Source: Rhizomys pruinosus (taxonomy: Eukaryota; Chordata; Mammalia; Rodentia; Spalacidae). Taken from it: DNA of 64,000 nt. Positions 27,601 to 42,400 of the stretch are shown here, piece after piece. Under the pieces are notes generated by a model. The model was given only the letters and a program-made list of their open reading frames with translations. It ran no database searches and was not told where the DNA came from. The stretch covers positions 3,067,079 to 3,131,078 of the forward strand of contig VZQC01002896.1 of assembly GCA_009823505.1 (NCBI GenBank), in the 5' to 3' direction. Made by a program: the position numbers and the translations under genes. The stretch's first letter is position 1. Every line of letters starts with the position of its first letter.

Positions 27601-30600
27601 AAGCTAGACTCGTCTGTATTGAAGCTCCATGGTCCCACCATCATTCAGCAACTGTCAGTTAAATTACAGTGAACTGGCCTAATACATGAAAAGAGACCCA
27701 CTTTGACAGAGCCATGCTGTCACCTCAGCCATGGCCATGCTTACCTGGCAAAATCAGCACTCTGTCACTGGATGTCAGAGAATGGCCATCTTTGTACCAG
27801 GTCAGAGTAGGAGGAGGAGCAGCATTTGTCTCACAGTGAAGAGAAATGGGATTGTTGATGATCACGTCTTTGGCCTCCCCACTCCTGCGAATATCTAGCA
27901 TGTTTCCTATTTCCCAGAGTTTCTGAAAACTTGGAGGAACTGTATAGAGAAAGCATGAAATTCGGTCAGCGGTGAATACTGTTATCACTAAATGAAAGAT
28001 CTCAACTTTACGTTGACAAATGATCTGTAACTTTAATAAATTAGGCCATGAAAAATATCTCCTGGTCCTTATCCACTTTCTAACACTGGCCAACCAAAAT
28101 AGTAGTCAGCCGTCAGTTCTCATGTTGAAGAATAAGCACTCTGACTCTCGGAGGCTATGCATGTCTTTGCTGTTCCTGTACAAAGCACTTGAACAACATA
28201 AGGGCCCTCTTAGGAACATAGATAAAGAATATGATTATTGCAAGAAAAGCTAATTTTGTGTAGTAAAATAATTACTGGCTTGCATGTGATCCATACCAGT
28301 GATGTGTCTCACTAGGGAAATCAGATAAGGTAAGCAATCAGGATTTAAAAGTGTATTAGAAATAGACATTTTCACACTTTTCTGGTAAGGTGTGAACTTT
28401 ATTGAAGGTAATTTTCTGTACATCAAAAGCATTTTTAAAAGTTTATAAATTTGTTCTGAAATTTCAAGTTTTAGACATGAAAAATTTAAGATGGGAAGAA
28501 AATGCTCATATGAACTTATGTCAATGGTGAGAGCATGCACAAGCCCCATGAAGACTTGTACAAAAACCAGCACAGAATCGGGGAATAGGCAGGAGGCTCC
28601 AACTGTAGCCAGGGAAGGAGTAGCAGCTGATCACTGCTGAGGGAGGGAGGGCTGATCTTTAAGGGAGCAATGCTAGATAGGCTGAACAGGATCCAGTGGA
28701 TGGACTTACACCGAGGGACTTGTGGCCTATTGACTCAATAGGCCTGAACATACATGACAAAATGCATGAAGTCCTGTGGTCCGGCTATAGGGAGGTGCAA
28801 ATAGGGAAGGGGGGCTAAACATGATTAAGATGTATTGTATAAAGTCCACAAAGATTCCATAAAATATATTAAAATTTTCATGTATTTACATGTTCAGCAT
28901 TATAAGTAATGAAAACTTGAAAACAACCTAGACATTTAACAAATGGAGTTTGGTTGACCAAACACTTGAGAATGCAACTGATGAAATAGGCACAAAACTT
29001 GTATTGAGGCCTAGATTTGTAGCTCAGCATGAGAGAGTTTAGTAAACATGCCTAAGATCCTAGATTCCAGCACTGACAAAAGTAACCATGCTGTAGAGCA
29101 GTGACCTAGAGAGTCACAACATCCGCAGTGAGAGAAGTGGGTATTATTTTTTAATCACGTTCCAAAGATCTTATGTTCCTCATCTCGTGCCTCATTCTCA
29201 GCATTTCTAGGGACACTAAATTTAAAGGGAAATAATTTTATTTTTTATTGAGCATTTGTACATCTCATCACAATGGTTCCCAATCAAACCCAGTCGTCTC
29301 CCCCCGCCCCGCATGCTCTAGCCCCAGATCAGAACTCATGCATTACAACATCCAAGCTAAGCCCTATCCAGTCCAGCTCTTGAATCCAGATGTCCTTAAA
29401 GAAAATAATTTTGAAGTTCAAAATATTTAGGTAACTTGTCCAAGACACAAAGTTTGCAGATGTAGTCATCCAATTCAAAGTCTTATAACTCTGACTTCAT
29501 TGCTTTTTTTGTCTTTTGTGTAAACTTTACTTTGAAAACCTTCATGAATGTTAGTGAAATGATCATGTAAGAGAAATCTGAAATCTGTGATCTAATTTTG
29601 TAAATGAAGTATACCCTTAAAATACCAGAAGGAAACCTATCTAATAGGGGTGATATGTTTCTCTTCTCCAGTTTTCTGAGTTTAATTTTTCAGTAGTGAA
29701 TTTATATTATTTGCTAGCAGGAAAAAACATTTTAAATCAAATCATGTCAAATCTTTTACCCATTTCCCCAACAGATTGTGTAAACTGTTATAGATTAAAC
29801 ATAGTAGTATTACCTTGGATATTCACATCAAAATCCAACTCGTCTTCACCTGCAAGGTTAGATGCAACACAAGTGTATCGTCCAGTATCTGATATTTGAG
29901 CTTCCTTTATTTGAAGAGTGTGTCCATTTGCAGCAATGTTGACATGATCATCTGATTGCAGGGGCTGTGATTCAATTATAATAATGTCAGCATTAAGCAT
30001 GCTAATAAATCTAAGATACCATGTAGCTGATTATTTTTATGATTCTTTAATCAATGAAAATGAAATTTTATGTATTATATTTAAGACAACAGTAATTAAT
30101 TTACTTTGATACAATTATTTTCTAAGTAATCAGTTTTTTATTTCTTGAAAATTAGAGCTGACAAGTCTATGTTTCTACCAGGTAACTGCGGATAATGCCT
30201 TTATATATTCTAATAATGGAAAAAATGTTTTTATGTATCATATAAATTTATTCTCACTGAGAAAAGTATTTTCGGGGCTGGAGAGATGGCCTAGCGGTTA
30301 AGAGCGCCGACCGCTCTTGCAGAGGACCCGGGTTCGATCCCCAGCACCCACATGGCGGCTGAGAACCATCTGAAACTCCAACTCCAGGAGAACTCCAGCT
30401 CCAGGGGAATCCGACACCCACTTCTGACCTCCGTGGCATTGCACGACACGGGTGCACAGACTTGGATGCAGACAATACATTCGTACACATACAGAAATAA
30501 ATAAAATTAATAAAAAAAACTTAAAAAAAAAGAAAAGTATTTTCAGCTAACTAATATAAGATTTTAAAAGTGTGTATTTTTGACATTTTTGTAGAAAATG

Positions 30601-31669
30601 CTAGATTTTATTAAAAGTTAGGCACATCAGTGCAATCTAATTTGATCTAAAATTATTATTAATTCAGAAACATCCTTATTTCATAAACACAAATGCTTAA
30701 GATTAGCGATCTGTTATGGTGCTCTATTGGCATGGCTCTGCCCTTCATGGTTTGGGGTGTTTAGTTCCTGAGTCCCTGTCATTACTCATCATGATAATTT
30801 CTTCATAATTCTTAGTGATCTCTGCCCATCATCATCTAAAGCCATCCTTTTCCAGCTTCTTGACTTCCTTTCCTTTAATCCCCACACCTTTTTCAGTCAT
30901 AGAAGAGCAAATACACAACTGGTTAGTACCAATAATTGCACTCTGAAGAAATCTCAGTTATTGAGTACTACCCCTGATTAACTCTATAAGAGAACACATA
31001 GTCCAGCCAAATACACTTTCCAGTGCTTTTTATTCTCTGTCCACCCCTGCATCCCTCTTCATCCAGAGAAGGCCTAGCAGGACCATCAGTCCATGCACAA
31101 TCCTTCAACTCTCCCTTTATTTTACTACAACAGAGAAGCAGTAACCTTGGCTGAGACCCGTCTTGCTCTACTCAAAGGACATCTTTCCAGAAGCCCCATC
31201 CTCTCTCATCCATGTCAGCATTTATTTACTTCATTCCATTGGAGAGTTCCGACCTAAAAGAATCTCTCTTTCTACATCCCACCTCCACATTGTCTATGTG
31301 ATTTACAATCAGTGATGTGAACATTTTTTCTACTCATCCTGTGCCTAGTTTTGTCCATTTCATCTTTCCTTGAAGCTGATACAATCATACTTCTGTCCTC
31401 TCTACTTAATGAGAAAGGCTCTTTGTCAGCATCCCCTACGACATCCATGTTGCTGCATTAAAGGTTCAATTCTGTCTTCATTTTATCTTGTGGTGGAATT
31501 TGATACAGTTTAACTTGTTTTTAGCTTGAAATACCATTTTCTTTTCTTTTGAGATGCTATCTTCCTTGTCTCCCAATTCCCAAATATAGACATACCTTAT
31601 TAACTCTTATATTTCTTTTTTTGTCAAAGCCATTTGTATTTCTTTTTCTCATTTAAAAATACTTATTTT

Positions 31670-31709
<40 letters not shown>

Positions 31710-32701
31710 GTGTGCAGGAGCCTGTGCAGTTGGATACCCTGCTGCTGGAGTCTAGTGAATGGGCAACATAGGTGCTGGGATCTGAATCTGGGTCCTTTGG
31801 AAGAGCAGTATGTGCTTCTAACCACTAAGCCATCTCCCTCACCCTCCTCCTATCTTTCTAATGTCACTCTCTTAATGATCCCCTATGAAATTTCTTGGAT
31901 TCATCTCTTCCCTTCACAGCCTATATCCTGCTATCCTTTTGTTCCAAATAGCCACCAAACAGTCTCTGTTGGACTAGTGTAACAACTTCCGGGCTGGACC
32001 CTTTCTTGATTTTCCAACTATAGAAACTAATGTAATAATTCGGAAACTTTGGCATGCCACATCGTATATTATATCAAATCATAGCATATCATTTGTTCCA
32101 AATTCATAGTTTCCCAGCTGTCTTTCCATCAGAATAAAGGCATACAGCCTACACTGGCTCATCTTTCTGTTTGCCCGTAAGTCATATGCTGTAGCCTGAA
32201 GACTCAGGGCTTTGCCTTGTGTATTCTACTTTAGAATATTTTCCCTCTCGTAATTTATGTCTGCATCCTTGATTTTCTTGGGTTTTCTGATTAAATACCC
32301 CCTTACGGAAACAACCTGAACAGACTAGAGTCCAAAATGACAACTCCAAAGAAAGTAGACTGTTTTCTTCTCACCCACTTGTGCCCCTTTCCCAAAGCCC
32401 AGGGAACAAATTGCGGAAGAGGAGGCGTGGTAGAATGTAAGGGCTGCCGAGAGATAGGGGTGAATCATGAGACTACAGCAATATAGTCTGGACTCCTAAT
32501 TGATCAACATGCCTGTGCATACAAGCTTCTCCAACTGGACTATGGGAACCTTGGGTTGTTCAAAATTTGGACATAGACACTTGCAAAATGCACCAATTAC
32601 CTAATTGTACAGCAAACTGAGCAACATCAATGTTATCTAAAAACAACTGTGTTATTATATTGTAGAATCCCTTAAAAATAAACAAATAATAATAATTAAA
32701 A

Positions 32702-32736
<35 letters not shown>

Positions 32737-33409
32737 ATACCCCCTTACTGCAAGGGCTCTTTATCTAATTGAGAAATCATACTCTGACATACAGTATCTT
32801 TCCTATGGAGTTTTCTTTGTCACACTTCCCCCAACAGGAAAATTCTATTTATGACTTATTTCTTCTAGTTTTAGTATCAGAAAATTTATGTAGACACAGT
32901 TTTTCTCTGTTTCTTTCACATCTGTACTTGTTTATAAAATAAAGCCTGGTAAACAGCATATCCTTGAGAAATAATTTGGGATGCAACAAGTCACTATCAA
33001 AAACAGACATACTACAATTTAAATTTTATATGTTACAATGAAACTTCCAGGACATTAATAAGTAAAATGCTTATACTTAGGGAACCATAAAAATTAGCAG
33101 TGTAAGTCAATATAATTTTACCTATTTAAGAGTCTGAATTTGAAGCTACAATTTAACTATTCTTTTTTCTTTGTCTTTTTCAAGACAGGGTCACCCTGTA
33201 ACCCCAGCTGTCCTGGAATTCAGTCTGTAGACCAGGCTGGCCTTGAACTCACAAAGATCCATCTGCCTCTGCCTCTCAAGTGCTAGGATTAAAGGCGTGT
33301 GCCACCATGCCGGGTTAATTTAACTATTCTTAAGGAAAATTTAAGAACAGTCCAATTCTATTGAAACTAGTTTTTCCTCAGTTTTTAGGTGTCATTGCGT
33401 GTCAGTGGA

Positions 33410-33453
<44 letters not shown>

Positions 33454-36400
33454 CATAGAAACCACAAGAATGAAAAGGCTTTACAGAAAATGAAAAATGA
33501 ATTAATACTGTATTTTAATGGAAAGGGATATTATTTGATTCTAAGAAAACTTTTACAGAAATGATATGAATGCTTGTACTCAGAAAAGAAACTATAAACA
33601 GAACACAGTGGGACTTTCTATTTTCCTTGTGCAATGGTTTCCAGATGAAACTTGCTTATTTTATATGAAAGGATTTCTCCCCCAACTGCCAATATAGCAA
33701 AATCCACGTGGGCTCTGAAAAAAATAAAGTTACATCTTTCTTGCCTCTTAAATCATGCTCTGACCTGAACTTCCACAACTGGAACCAAACTGACCATTTG
33801 ATTGATTATGTGTAAAACAGGATGAAGAGCAGCTTAGCCATTTCACATCTGCATGAAGCAGTGTTAACAACAACTAAAAACTCTCTTTTGGTCCAAGAAC
33901 ACCAGCACATATGTTGTCACAGTATGTCAGGGAAAAGAGAAGTCCATAGAGGAATAGGGTGCAGGATCTGAAAGTCAGATCATGAACAGAAGTCCATGGA
34001 GGAATAGGGTGCAGGATCTGAAAGTCAGATCATGAACAGAAGTCCATGGAGGAATAGGGTGCACGATCTGAAAGTCAGATCATGAACAGAAGTCCATGGA
34101 GGAATAGGGTGCACGATCTGAAAGTCAGATCATAAACAGAAGTCCAGGGAGGAATAGGGTGCACGATCTGAAAGTCAGATCATGAATAGAAGTCCATGGA
34201 GGAATAGGGTGCAGGATCTGAAAGTCAGATCATGAACAGAAGTCCATGGAGGAATAGGGTGCAGGATCTGCAAGTCAGACCATGAACAGAAGTCCATAGA
34301 GGAATAGGGTGCAGGATCTGAAAGTTAGATCATGAATAGAAGTCTGCCTTTTATTTAATGATTTCCTCAGTAATCATGGCTTTTCATTATCTCTTTTAAC
34401 TTTATCATATTTTAGAATGTTAAAATGTTGTATTTTGTAAAAGAGTTAAAGATGTTTAGAAATATTCTGACTACACTTAGTACTCATGCCATAACCGTAA
34501 TTCTAAGCTGGTTTAGGACTGACTATGAGTACTAATTTAGAAAAGTTTACTTATTTTCAGGAGCCCCGGAACAGAAATACTGTTCCTCTAATTTTTTTAG
34601 TGGCCAGATTTTCCCAGGCCAATGCTGTGCTAATGGGCACAGAAACAACCTTGCAAACTTTCTAGTGGAGGAATGATACTAAAATTGTTGAACATAGCTT
34701 ATCTTTTTATTTTTTTTTTACTCTAAAATTTTTCCTTCTACAAGTAAGGGATTTGCTGCCTTTAATGTCACAATGAGAGCAATCTCTGTGCCACTCGTGT
34801 CTGTTTGATTGGCATTTCAGTCCTTAAGAAATGATTGACAAACAAAACCATAGTTGTGACTGGCCTGTCCATCCTTGTACCAGCTGAGGGATGCAGAAGG
34901 AATCGCATAAGCTTCACATTCCAAGGTCAGGGTATTGTTTACTTTGATCTTCACTTCTTTGGGGGAAAGAGCTGGCCCCAAAAGGTCCCCTTTCTTGATT
35001 ATAGGTGGAACTGCACAAATGAATATTAAAGAATTAAACATTGAGTACAGCATAGAAATCACAATGAAGAACCTTAACACATAAAGTTACAGGGATATGA
35101 GGGTGTTTCCTTCTTGGCCCTCCCACAAAGGATCTACATCAGCATCTGAGGAGACGGCAGTTTTTCAATGTAGACTATGCAGAGAAATACCTTTCTCTCT
35201 TCATCATCATTATAAAGCTGCAGGGAAGCAATGTCTTTTACAGACTCATTTGTTCCAGACCCGCAGACACAGTCTAAGCAGGACCGGAATGAGGTTTTGT
35301 GTTGTTACTAAGGATACTGAGTCAATGAAAAATGATAATCAGAAAAATATACTTTCTTAGTAAAAAAAAAAAAAGGTTGATAAAAGACCTTACAGTGTGG
35401 TCCCTATTAATGAATGGATTCGATTTGCTTTTTATTTATGGGCCAATATACACCACAATTGCCCCAAACCACTGAAGAGCTCATCTTGAGCTCTGGAGTA
35501 GGCAACTGTATGTAAACAACAGTGGCGGACATGAAACGACTCTGACTCAGCTCAGAGAGTAAGTCAGAAGAGAAACAGGAAGTTAAGGAAAGGTCACTGA
35601 CAAGGTCTACATCAAGTAGATAGTAAGCAGATTGGGTGGACTTGATGTTTTTTTGCATATGTATGTGTTGAGGATGTATGTGTTTGTGTTGGCATTTGTG
35701 TAGGAGCATGTGTGTGCATGGATGGATACCTGTACACATGGGTGTGTCTGTAAGCCCAAGGCTGATGCCAGGTAACTTTCTCAGATGCTCCTGGATGAAC
35801 CCAGAGCTGATGTTTTGAGCAGTCTTGTTAGCTAGCATGTTTGGACATTCCCTTTCTGTCTCTCAGGCCCTGGCGATTACAGCCAGCTCTCCACAGCTAC
35901 CTGACATTTACACGGGCTCTCGGGGTGAGAGCTCTAGTCCTCATGTTTGTTTGGCACATGAGTTATAGACTGAGCCATCCCTTCAGCTCTGTTCTTCACC
36001 GAGTGAATGAGGCCATGGGCACAATGCTAATTCAACTTCCATTCTTAATGAAGCAAACTGGATGAGCAGGGGTCCTGAATGATCATTACGAAAAATTGTG
36101 ATCCATGATGAAAAAGACGACTGAAAAAGTTAGAAATATCTGGGGAGACAAGGCAGCGTTCTTTCAGAACTTACTGTAGACTTTCACTTCGTAGTGCTTT
36201 ATCATTTCCCCAGCCTCGTTAGTGGCTACACACGAGTATCTTCCAGCATTGTCCTCCTGTGCGTTCAGGATCTGTAGAGTACGGCCTCCTGGAAGAGCAA
36301 GGAACACCAGAGAGGCTGTGACATTACAGTGGGATGGAGCATGCACAGGCAGCTAGGATTTTAGTGCTGACTGACATTGCTTGTTATGAGAGCCAACGTA

Positions 36401-39400
36401 GGGGTAGGGGTAGATATTTGACATAAACAGGTCCTAGGGCAGTGCGTGAGTGGGCCATTAAGTCCCTCTTGGTCCTGCTCTCTGACACTCCCATGTCTGT
36501 GTACATCACAGAACCATATTATTTAATACGTTCATGAATAGGTTCTTGCCTTCATTATTATCTTCCTCTCATCAGCCTGGCCTAGTAGAGCTGATTTCCT
36601 CCTTAAAAACTGTCAAGGAGAGATGGCCTAGTGGTTAAGAGTGCCAACTCCTATTACAGAGGACCCAGGTTCGATCCCCAGCACCCACATAGTGGCTGAG
36701 AACCATCTTTAACTCCAGTACCAGGAACTCCAGTTCCAGGGGAATCCCACACCCTCTTCTGACCTCTGTGGCATTGCATGACATGGGTGCACAAACCTAC
36801 ATGCAAACAGTACATTCATACACATAAAAAAATAAAAATAAAAAAAAGCTATAAAAAACTGTCAAGGATTCTCAACTGTTTCATGTACAAAGTCAAAACT
36901 CTTTAATCCAGGCATTAAAACAGTACCCTGGCTTTCCTTCCTGACCCCCTTCTACACTTTTCTGCAATGCTCCCAGGCAAGTGGGTGTGGGGGATCTTAT
37001 CTCTGCACCCAGCCAGGCCATTCTCACTTGATAGCTTTCCCCACTACTCATCCTGATGGATCTGAAACCACTCCCAACTCACCACTCAACTAGATTTTAG
37101 AACTTTTTAAAAAATATGGTCTACAGGGGCTGGAGAATGGCTCAGGGGTGAAGCGCACTGGCTGCCCTTCACCTCTTACAGAGGACTTGGGTACAGTTCC
37201 CAGCCCACACAGCAGCTAAAAATCATCTGTAACTCCAGTTCCAGGGGATTCAATGGCTTCTTCTGACCTCCATTGGCACTGCGCGACACAGGTGCACTCA
37301 CATATATGCAGGCATTATCTTCATACACATAAAATTAAAAAATTAAACTTAAAAATCGAGGTTTCCCATATGGTTGGGCAGCAGTCTCTTCTGACTACTT
37401 CATCCCACAATATCAGAACACTACTATCTTCTTTTGAATTTTTGTAAGACTTGCCACTGTTGAATTTTCATAATTGCCTACTATTTATAACCAATGATTA
37501 TTTTCAGCTTCCTATCCTTAAGGAGCTTTCCTATCTTATCTCTCTCCTCCACATAAGACTAAATTTCCCAAAGTCAGTGATTATCATTTTTAATTATTTC
37601 AATTTTCACACGGATTGCCAAGTATTAAAAAGGAATAAACTTGATCCCTTTTAACTCGATTTCAAGGCTAAATTCATAAAAATGAATTTCTATCCTTTGT
37701 GGCATTATATATTACAATATATTTTAGCAATGAATTATATCATAGCAATTTTTTGTTTAGGTATTTGTTGTCTTTCAAGAAGTAATTTTGAGTATTTTAT
37801 AAGATGTATACAAAAAGAATAGAGAGTAACACAGCAATAGAATATACTACAACCAAAAACACACAGTCTTATAGAAAGTAATTGATGATTCTATTTCTTT
37901 TTCTTTTCTTTTTTTTTTTTTTTTTTGTCTTTTTGAGACAAGGTCTCCCTATAGCCCCAGCTGGCCTAGAACTCACTCTGTAGACCAGGCTGGACTTGAA
38001 CTCACAGAGATCCACCTGCCTCTGCCTCCCAAGCACTAGGATCAAAAGCCTGCGGCACCACACCAGGCTTAAAGATGGTTCTTAGTTGCCACGTGGGAGC
38101 TGGGAATCAAACCCAGGTCCTTTGCAAGAGCAGTCGGTGCTCTTAACTGCTAAGCCATCTCTCCAGCCCCGATTCTATTTTTCAACAGTAGTAGATGACA
38201 CAGAAGCATGCTGGTTTTGGGAGGTCTGTTAATTACCTGGCAGAATACGAATATTCCGGTTGGATTCCAAAGGAGCTCCATCTTTAAACCAGGTGATGGT
38301 AGCTGGTGGATAGGAATAAGCTTCACAGACCAAAGAAGTGGGGCTGTTAAGGATGACAATGACATCTTCAGGACTGCCATCGTCATCTACTCCAGCAATT
38401 GTAGGAGATACTGGAAAGAAGATTTAAAGTTTGATGAAAGAAACACAGTTTAAAAATTTCTCTCTATGTTTGTCAACAGCCATTGTGCTTATTTGTATAA
38501 TCCCATTTCTTAACAATTACAAAGTAACTATTAATCTTATTCTATGGAAAATCAGTGATAATGTCACAGGGTAGTGGAAGAAGGTGACACATATAAGGAA
38601 TAATAACATAATGTGGGAAGGACAAGGAGGGTACTGCTGTAAGGCAGACGGAGACATGGCACAAGTCAAGCCTGGGTCACTGGGTGTAAAAAGTCCCCTT
38701 GGGCAGGGTGTCCTGGAGGAGGAGGTTTCAAAGTGACTCAAAGGAGATGCCATGAAAAAGGAGGGGCATACTGAGAGTCGTAACAGTGAATGAGGATCGA
38801 GCAGAAGCAAGGCAGGGATGATCTAGAGTGCATCATGTCCGGAAGAAGGAAGAGGGCAAGTCCCACTGCTTCATAAGAAACAACGAAAGGTGGACCTTCA
38901 GTCTCAGAAGAGGTACGAGGAGGAAGTGCTAACCAAAGATCATTAATGGGTAGGACTTGATAGAATTGGTAGGGCTAATGGGAACCGGCTGTCAAAGATG
39001 GCTTCCATTTTTCTTGCTTGTGAACCTAGTTAAGCTGTGCCAAGAGTCATACAGAGAGATTGGGAACTTAAGAGAGTACAATATCTTTCAGTTCTGAATT
39101 CATTGACTTGTAAGTATGTACACATCAGGTAGAAATCCCAACAATTCTGGATAGGAATTCAAATCTTCTGAAAAGACTTTGTGACACAAGTATGGGTTTA
39201 AAAAAAAAAAAACAGAAAGAGCACAAGTGAATGATCTAACATTGCAGCTAAAAATACTTGAGAGACCACAACAAATGAACCCTAAACACAGCAGACAAGA
39301 AGAAATAACAAAAATCAGAGCAGAGATCAATGAAATAGAAACAAAGGAAACCATACAAAAAAATCAATGAATCCAAAAGTTGGTTCTTTGAAAGAATAAA

Positions 39401-42400
39401 CAAGATAGACAGACCTCTAGCCCAGTTAACCAAAAGAAAGAAGGAACAACTCCAAATCAATAGAATCTGTGATGAAAGGGGAAATATCACAACAGACAAT
39501 GAAAAGATCCAGACAATCATATGGATACTTCAAAAACCTATACTATACTAAGTTTGAAAACCTACAAGAAATGGATGACATATCGAAATCCTGAGGAATC
39601 CACAAATCAACCAGAACAGGATCAAACCTAAATAGACCGAGTAAACAGGAAAAAATTGAGATGTAATAAGTAGCCTCCCCAACCAAAAAATCCCAGGCCC
39701 AGATGGTTTCACAGCCCACGTAATTCTATAAAATATTTCAAAAAGACTTAAACCCTATTACTCACTAAATTGTTTAGAAGTACCCAAATGGAGGGATTCT
39801 ACCTAGATTCCCTTTCTATTCACCAGCCACTCATGCTATTTACCAAAACCAGGTTAAAGATACAACCAAAAAAGGAGCTATAGACCCATCTCTTAATGAA
39901 CACTGAGCCAAATTCTAACAGGATTGAGCAAATCATAAGACCACATCAAGAAGATCTCCACATGACCAAGTTGGTTCATAACCAGAGATGCAGGAATGCG
40001 CTTTCAACATACTAAAAATCAATAATTATCAAGCATATAAAAAGACTGAAGACAAAAACCATACCATCATCTCAATCTGATGCATGAGAAATCATGACAA
40101 AAATCCAGCATCCCTTACTGTTTAAAGTCCTAGAGGAATGGACTGGAGCGATCCTTCCTCAAATGTAATCAAAGCATATACAGGAAACCCACAACCAATA
40201 TCTTATTAAAATGGGAATGAAGAAGCATATCCCCTTAAAGGTAGAATACGCAGGCTGCCCCTGTCACCACTCCTTTTAATCATAGTGCTCTGGAAACCAC
40301 TTGACTAAGGCAATAAGGACAAGAAAAGAAATAAGGGTCTCTTATTGGAAAAGGGAATCAAGTCTATCCTTTTTGTTGATTGATATGATTGTCTACCTAA
40401 GGGATGTAAGAACTTCAACAGAAATCCTTAGAAAGAATTAAGAACTTCAGTGTGGCAGCCGCAACAAAATAAATCTAGAAAATCAGTATAGCCTTTCTTT
40501 ACACCAACAACAGCAACTGAGAGGAAATACAAGGAGAACTTCCTCACTCACAAAAGCCTCCAAAAACAATAAATACCTAGAACAAACTCTAACCAAAGAC
40601 AACAAAGGAATCTCTACAAAAAAAAATTTTTAAACCCTGAAGAAGAAATTGAGAAGGACATCAGAAGATGGACCAAACCTCCATGCTCATGGATGGGAAA
40701 TAATAATAGTAAAAATGTCCATTCTACCCAAACTCATGTACAATTTAGTGCAATTCCAATAAAATCCCAAGAGCTGTCTTCACAGGTTGGAACAAAAATC
40801 CTCAAACTATCATTGGGAAAAACAAAAACTCCATGGAATAGCCAAAGCAACCCTGAGCAAAAAGAGCAATGCAGGGGGAATCTCGTATACCAGACACAAA
40901 CTAAACTACAGGGCTTATTCTTCATAACCGTTGGTATGGCACAAAAAACAGACCTGTTGACCAACTGAATAAAACTGAAGATCCAAACCTGAGCACCATA
41001 TAAATTTTCAGCCAACCTCAATTATTTGACAAGGGGCCAAGAAGTCTCAATGGAGGAATGATAGCTTCTTCAGCAAATGATACTGGTCAAACTGAGTAGC
41101 TGCTTTTAGAAGAATAAAGCCTGTATTCTTATATTTCACCTTACATAAAATCAGCTCCAAATGGATGAAATATTTCAACATGAAACCTGAAGCTCTTAAA
41201 GTGATAGAAGAAAAATTGGCAGCAGACTAGTAAGAATAGGCATAGGAAAGCTTCCTAAATAACAAGCAATGCCAAGAATTAAGGTTGTCAATTTACAAAT
41301 GGGACCTCTTTATACTCAAAAGCTTCTGTACCTTGAAATAAACAATCAGGGAATTGAAGAGCAAACCCACAGAGTGAGAACACTTCACTGCAGATACATC
41401 TTGCAAAGCATTTAAATTCCAGAGTATACAAGCTATCAAAAAACCAAAAACAAACAAAACAAATGAACCACTCAAAGATGAAGTAAAGAATGATAGAGAC
41501 TTCACAGAGGAGAATTAGAGATGGCTGATAAACTCCTTAAGAAAACCGTCCAACGTCACTACTAAATTAGGAACTGCAAATAAACCACTCTAAAATCTCT
41601 TGCTCAGAAAAGACCAGGATCAGAAAAACAAATGAATCCAATAGCTCGCAAGAGGTTCTGGGCAAACAGGGAACACTCTCCATGCTGGCTTGGCAAGGTA
41701 AACCATTGTAAATAAGCACTACTGGAAAGGTAGTGGAGAACCTTGAAATCAAAATGAGCCTTGCCATTATGACCCAGTCCTACACACTCCGCGGTAATAT
41801 ACCCACACGCACTCATCCTTCTGCAGAAACTAACATGCACAGCTTATTAGCTTCTACTTGACAGCTCTGTTCAACAATGAGCACAACCAACCTGGACCAC
41901 ACCAACCCAACATGCCCCCTCCCAAATGACGTCGTGCGGCACTAGCAGAAAAGTGGATACATATCGTCCACCAATGGAGTCTATGCACGCTCGTTCCTAA
42001 AGAAACAACAACACCAGCACACTTTGCAGGAAATGGCACTGGAAGCCTAGAAGATGATATATATATTAAGCGAAGACCCAAAGTCCCAGGAAAAACAAAC
42101 CTGACGCAATCAGTACCCATCCTATCTGCGATCGCTCCACACACAACTACCCACGTTCCCTCCAATTTTAGATGGAGAGGGATGCATATTAAAACCAACA
42201 ACAGAAAGACTGACATCGGAATGGACTGGAATAGTGAATTGGAGGGTGGGAGGGCTGGGAGAAGGAATTCATAGAGAAGGACAGGTCTAATATTCGATTA
42301 ATGTTTATATTTAATTACATGAGTTTAACAAGCTATCAATTTTCTCAGACTCTGCTATAGTACATGGAGTTTTAGAACTTAGTAAAGGTAATCTGTGTAT

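Noticed and set aside
41854..42216. Minus-strand open frame of 120 codons
   Set aside because: It lies within the decayed L1 tail on the opposite strand and has no recognisable domain.
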